This document shows, one piece after another, positions 62,401 through 64,000 of a stretch of DNA of 64,000 nucleotides (positions are counted from its first letter, which is position 1; every line of letters begins with the position of its first letter). The stretch lies in assembly GCF_000092205.1 (NCBI RefSeq), contig NC_014216.1:806001-870000 (forward strand). The letters are read 5' to 3'. Below the pieces are notes generated by a model. That model saw only the letters and a list, made by a program, of their open reading frames with translations. It made no database searches and was not told where the DNA came from. Position numbers and translations under genes: made by a program. The DNA is from Desulfurivibrio alkaliphilus AHT 2. GTDB taxonomy: Bacteria; Desulfobacterota; Desulfobulbia; Desulfobulbales; Desulfurivibrionaceae.

Positions 62401-63380
62401 CGCCACCGCCCGACAAGGTGGTGGCGGCATTGCGCCAACGCTGGCAGCGGCAGAACATAAGCGGCGCCGAACTGCCCGAGATTCCTCAGCGACTGCCGAT
62501 GACCGGCCCCGACGGGCAACTGATCGGCTATCTTTTTCCCGGTTTACAGGAGGATGATCGGGGCCGGGTAAACCTGCACCTGTTTACGGCGGAAAAACCG
62601 GCGCACCTGGCCACCTGCCAAGGGCTGCTGCGGCTCTTTTGCCGGGAGTTTACCGCCCGCCTGAAAGGTTTAAGAAAAGACCTGACCTTCCCCCGCCAGC
62701 ACTGGCGCTTGGCCCATGGGGTGGCCAGCCTGGAGGAGTTGAACCGGGCCATCGAGCAGTTTGTGCTGCGGGAGATTTTTGCCACCGGCAGCGGGGAGTT
62801 GATCGGGGCGGCGGAATTTCAGGCCCGGGTGGAAAAATTGCGGCGAGATGGCTTTTACCAGGAGGCCCGGCGTTTATATGAGTTGATTCTGCTGGTTTTG
62901 CAGGAGCGCTGGGAGACCCTTCAGGCCATTAATCGCCTGGTCCCGCCGGCTGCGGGAGGGCAAAGCAGGGTTGGCTCGGCGGCCGCCGCCGGTCTGCCCG
63001 CAGAGCTGATCGCGGAGTTGCAACAGGAGCTGGCGGAATTGCTGCCGCCGGATTTTTTGGAACACCATGACGCCGCCAGTCTGGCTCGCTTGCCTCGCTA
63101 TCTCAAGGCACTGCAGATCCGCACCCAACGGGCTTTAAGCGATCCCGCCAAGGACGCGGCCAAGGCCGCCCGCCTGGCCGCCTTTAAGCAACGGCTGCAA
63201 AAATACCCGGATGCAAGCGAGTTGTCGGCAGGCAAAAGATCGGTGCTGGCAGAGTATCGCCTGATGCTGGCGGAGTACAAGATAAGCCTTTTTGCCCAGG
63301 AGATCAAAACCATATTTCCTGTCTCACCGCAGCGCCTGGAGGAGAAATGGCGGGAGGTGGAAGGGGTGGTTCCGGTATAA
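59442..63380 (+). CDS. hrpA: DEAH-box ATP-dependent RNA helicase HrpA
   Basis: The 1312-residue protein has motif I AGEPGSGKTTQ, motif II DEAHERSLNIDFL, motif III TSATIDTEKFS, ATNVAETSITVPGIRYVVDTG and DQRAGRCGRVAPG, then helicase-associated and OB domains and the long DUF3418 C-terminus of HrpA. It remodels RNA and, in some bacteria, rescues stalled ribosomes. Its last codons (P-V-stop) lie in the flank of palindromic element copy C. A later start at 59475 (GTG) is possible. Confidence 0.93.
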   Translation: MSPISSPDPRAVNTTPELSCPAELPIADFREEIIAAIISHPVVIIAGEPGSGKTTQIPKMCLAAGRGRQQKIGCTQPRRIAAISMAARLRDELGPAGEVLVGYRIRFSDHTSRATRVKFMTDGILLAETQHDRQLADYDTIIVDEAHERSLNIDFLLGILKELLKRRPDLKVIITSATIDTEKFSRHFDKAPVIQVAGRTHPVEVRHQPPAETGGEADADEQGYTERAAAAVLEIINHEPPGDILVFMPTERDIRETAELLEGALGAPAAAGRGGKNTIMPLYGRLSPKEQRRIFQPVKGRKIVIATNVAETSITVPGIRYVVDTGLARVAAYNPRARTYKLPVVPVARSACDQRAGRCGRVAPGVCIRLYGEDDYLNRPLYTPPEIVRSNLAEVILRMTALKLGDPAAFPFVDPPSARAIKDGYQLLAELGALEGPSGGRLQLSRRGRLMSRLPLDPCISRMILEARDQNALREVCVIAAALSIQDPRIRPADKEKEADQVHRRFSVPDSDFLFYLKLWDTMQNVLEQTGSKARLRKFCQSHFLSFQRIREWQDIYGQIGRILAGEKGFSLNHEAAAADAVHKALLSGNLRNIAQKKEKNIYQGGGGREVVIFPGSSLYYRGGEGQAKGAKRQGRGAKEGGRPETGPTPGWLMAAELVETSRLYARTVAAIDPDWIEPLARPLMRYSYSDPHWEKRRGQVVAKEKGTLFGLVVVAGRKVPFARIDPAEARRIFIQSALVEGELKGNYHFLGHNRQLLADLKDLEERSRRRDLLVADDRIFQFYEQRLPPEVCDQASLNRLLKKRRGDTFLQLQREDLLYREPKADLMEQFPTAMQVGQISLQLSYHFEPGAEDDGLSVLIPVQLAAHLRPERFEWLVPGMLEEKIFFLLKNLPKNLRRQLVPIPRTAAELAEKLHEKLQSVNISLYQALGQEIYHRYGLRIEAAAWPIKALPDHLRCRFCLVNQEDKILASGRNLSALASGGPPAAPPPDKVVAALRQRWQRQNISGAELPEIPQRLPMTGPDGQLIGYLFPGLQEDDRGRVNLHLFTAEKPAHLATCQGLLRLFCREFTARLKGLRKDLTFPRQHWRLAHGVASLEELNRAIEQFVLREIFATGSGELIGAAEFQARVEKLRRDGFYQEARRLYELILLVLQERWETLQAINRLVPPAAGGQSRVGSAAAAGLPAELIAELQQELAELLPPDFLEHHDAASLARLPRYLKALQIRTQRALSDPAKDAAKAARLAAFKQRLQKYPDASELSAGKRSVLAEYRLMLAEYKISLFAQEIKTIFPVSPQRLEEKWREVEGVVPV

Positions 63381-63386
63381 CGGGCC

Positions 63387-63494
63387 GTAAGCGTTCAGCA
63401 GTGCCGCAGGTTCGGGCGATCAGTCAGGCGCAGCGTACCCCCTGTACGTAAGCCTGGCTGATCGCCCGAAGATGCGGTGCTGCTGGACGCTTAC
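63387..63494 (+). repeat. Palindromic element, copy C
   Basis: The 108-bp element has ends GTAAGCGTTCAGCAG and CTGCTGGACGCTTAC, complementary except one T-G position that still pairs as U-G in the plus-strand RNA. Pairing extends outward through GGCC (63383 and 63498). It lies between converging genes: its left flank includes the hrpA stop (CCGGTATAACGGG), and TTA at 63491-63493 is the TAA stop of the minus-strand methyltransferase. Confidence 0.95.
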
Positions 63495-64000
63495 GGCCGC
63501 AGCAGGTAGAGACGGCCTTGTACCCACCGCTCCTTTTCCCGCCGCAGATCGCAGCGCCGCTCATTGACCACGGTGAAATCATGGCGGCTTGCCAGCTTGT
63601 GGATATAGCCCGGAGCGTGGGCGTAGCGACCGTTTTCCTGCAAAACAAAACCACCTTCACAATCAACTTCTTCCGTGGAAAAAAGCAGCAGCCCCCCGGG
63701 TGGCAACAGGTTGCCGATCTCGGCAAAGAAAGGTGCCAGATCACCAAGATAGTTAAGCACATCGGCGGCCACCACTAAGTCGTAAGTGGCGCGGTGTTGT
63801 TGGCAGAATTCCAGAATATCCTGCTGGTGCAGCTGGTCATAAACCATCTTTTCCCGGGCCTGGGCCAGCATACCGGCGGAGAGATCCACTCCGGTAAGTT
63901 CGGCCGCCTGGGCCAGAAAGGCCTCGCCGGCCAGGCCGGTCCCGCAGCCCAGATCCAAAAGCCGGTCAAACATTTGCCCGCCGGTGGCTTCCCGCAGCAT
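63491..64000 (-). CDS. Class I SAM-dependent methyltransferase (partial)
   Basis: At least 169 residues are present; the N-terminus runs off the right edge, and the ATG at 64000 may be internal. Motif I LLDLGCGTGLAGE, acidic motif VDLSAGM, DLVVAADVLNYLG and LPPGGLLLFSTEE show a class I methyltransferase of the UbiE/TPR-methyltransferase sort. The substrate is unknown. The stop codon is supplied by the terminal arm of palindromic element copy C. Confidence 0.8.
   Translation of the reverse strand: MLREATGGQMFDRLLDLGCGTGLAGEAFLAQAAELTGVDLSAGMLAQAREKMVYDQLHQQDILEFCQQHRATYDLVVAADVLNYLGDLAPFFAEIGNLLPPGGLLLFSTEEVDCEGGFVLQENGRYAHAPGYIHKLASRHDFTVVNERRCDLRREKERWVQGRLYLLRP

Noticed and set aside
1-64000. 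tRNA, rRNA, CRISPR array, prophage or insertion sequence
   Set aside because: Intergenic regions are short and showed no cloverleaf, regularly spaced repeats, transposase or integrase.

Overview
The window is GC-rich, densely packed bacterial chromosome. The gene set points to an anaerobic, respiring member of the Desulfobacterota, probably near Desulfobulbales/Desulfurivibrio. The clues are futalosine-route menaquinone genes, a tetraheme cytochrome, many Fe-S proteins (NapH/NapG-like, DUF3786, C_GCAxxG_C_C), a selenocysteine codon with a SECIS hairpin, and many orphan sensor kinases. The taxon is an inference. I see no rRNA, tRNA, CRISPR, prophage or transposase.

Layout: 1-7000 holds a 1012-residue radical SAM/ArsM-like methyltransferase/DUF5714 fusion and two consecutive sensor kinases. 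7000-9600 is a zinc-type ABC operon read leftward (substrate-binding protein, ATPase, permease). 9800-14600 has tatA, a class II aldolase, a cold-shock gene, an OmpA-domain protein and a manganese-dependent pyrophosphatase. 14744-21690 (minus) holds a tetraheme cytochrome with a UGA-encoded selenocysteine, rarA, a pseudokinase-WD40 protein and a BepA-like protease. 21860-24690 is recN with an overlapping PP-loop thiolase-like gene. 24700-31600 has a cardiolipin-synthase-like protein, a zinc-ribbon microprotein, a NapH-NapG fusion with a DUF362 protein, an agmatinase-family enzyme, a YkgJ-type protein, rlmH and a small membrane protein. 31800-47760 has cheV, recC-recB, an exonuclease, a HAD hydrolase, a four-S1-domain protein, a periplasmic-binding-protein/histidine-kinase pair, and recD about 5.5 kb away from recB. 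47760-58130 has Fe-S proteins, xseA, a YfgM-like protein, panC, panD, mqnB, mqnD, ilvB, ilvN and psd. 58206-64000 has an actin-like ATPase, hrpA and a truncated methyltransferase.

Two features stand out. (1) The cytochrome gene at 14744-16462 would normally be split or called broken, because a TGA interrupts it at 16289-16291. That TGA falls where homologues carry the last Cys of an EPCGC-type motif. It is followed at the fdhF-like distance by a perfect 6-bp hairpin with a GGUCU loop, so it reads as a selenoprotein. (2) A family of long palindromic elements of about 108 bp recurs at least four times intact (10219, 36989, 48646, 63387) and twice in degraded form (3041, 14592). The terminal arms differ between copies but stay complementary within each copy. 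One copy lies in frame inside recB, adding 36-42 codons, and others supply or abut the stop codons of neighbouring genes. This resembles the logic of Rickettsia palindromic elements, but the sequence is one I do not recognise.
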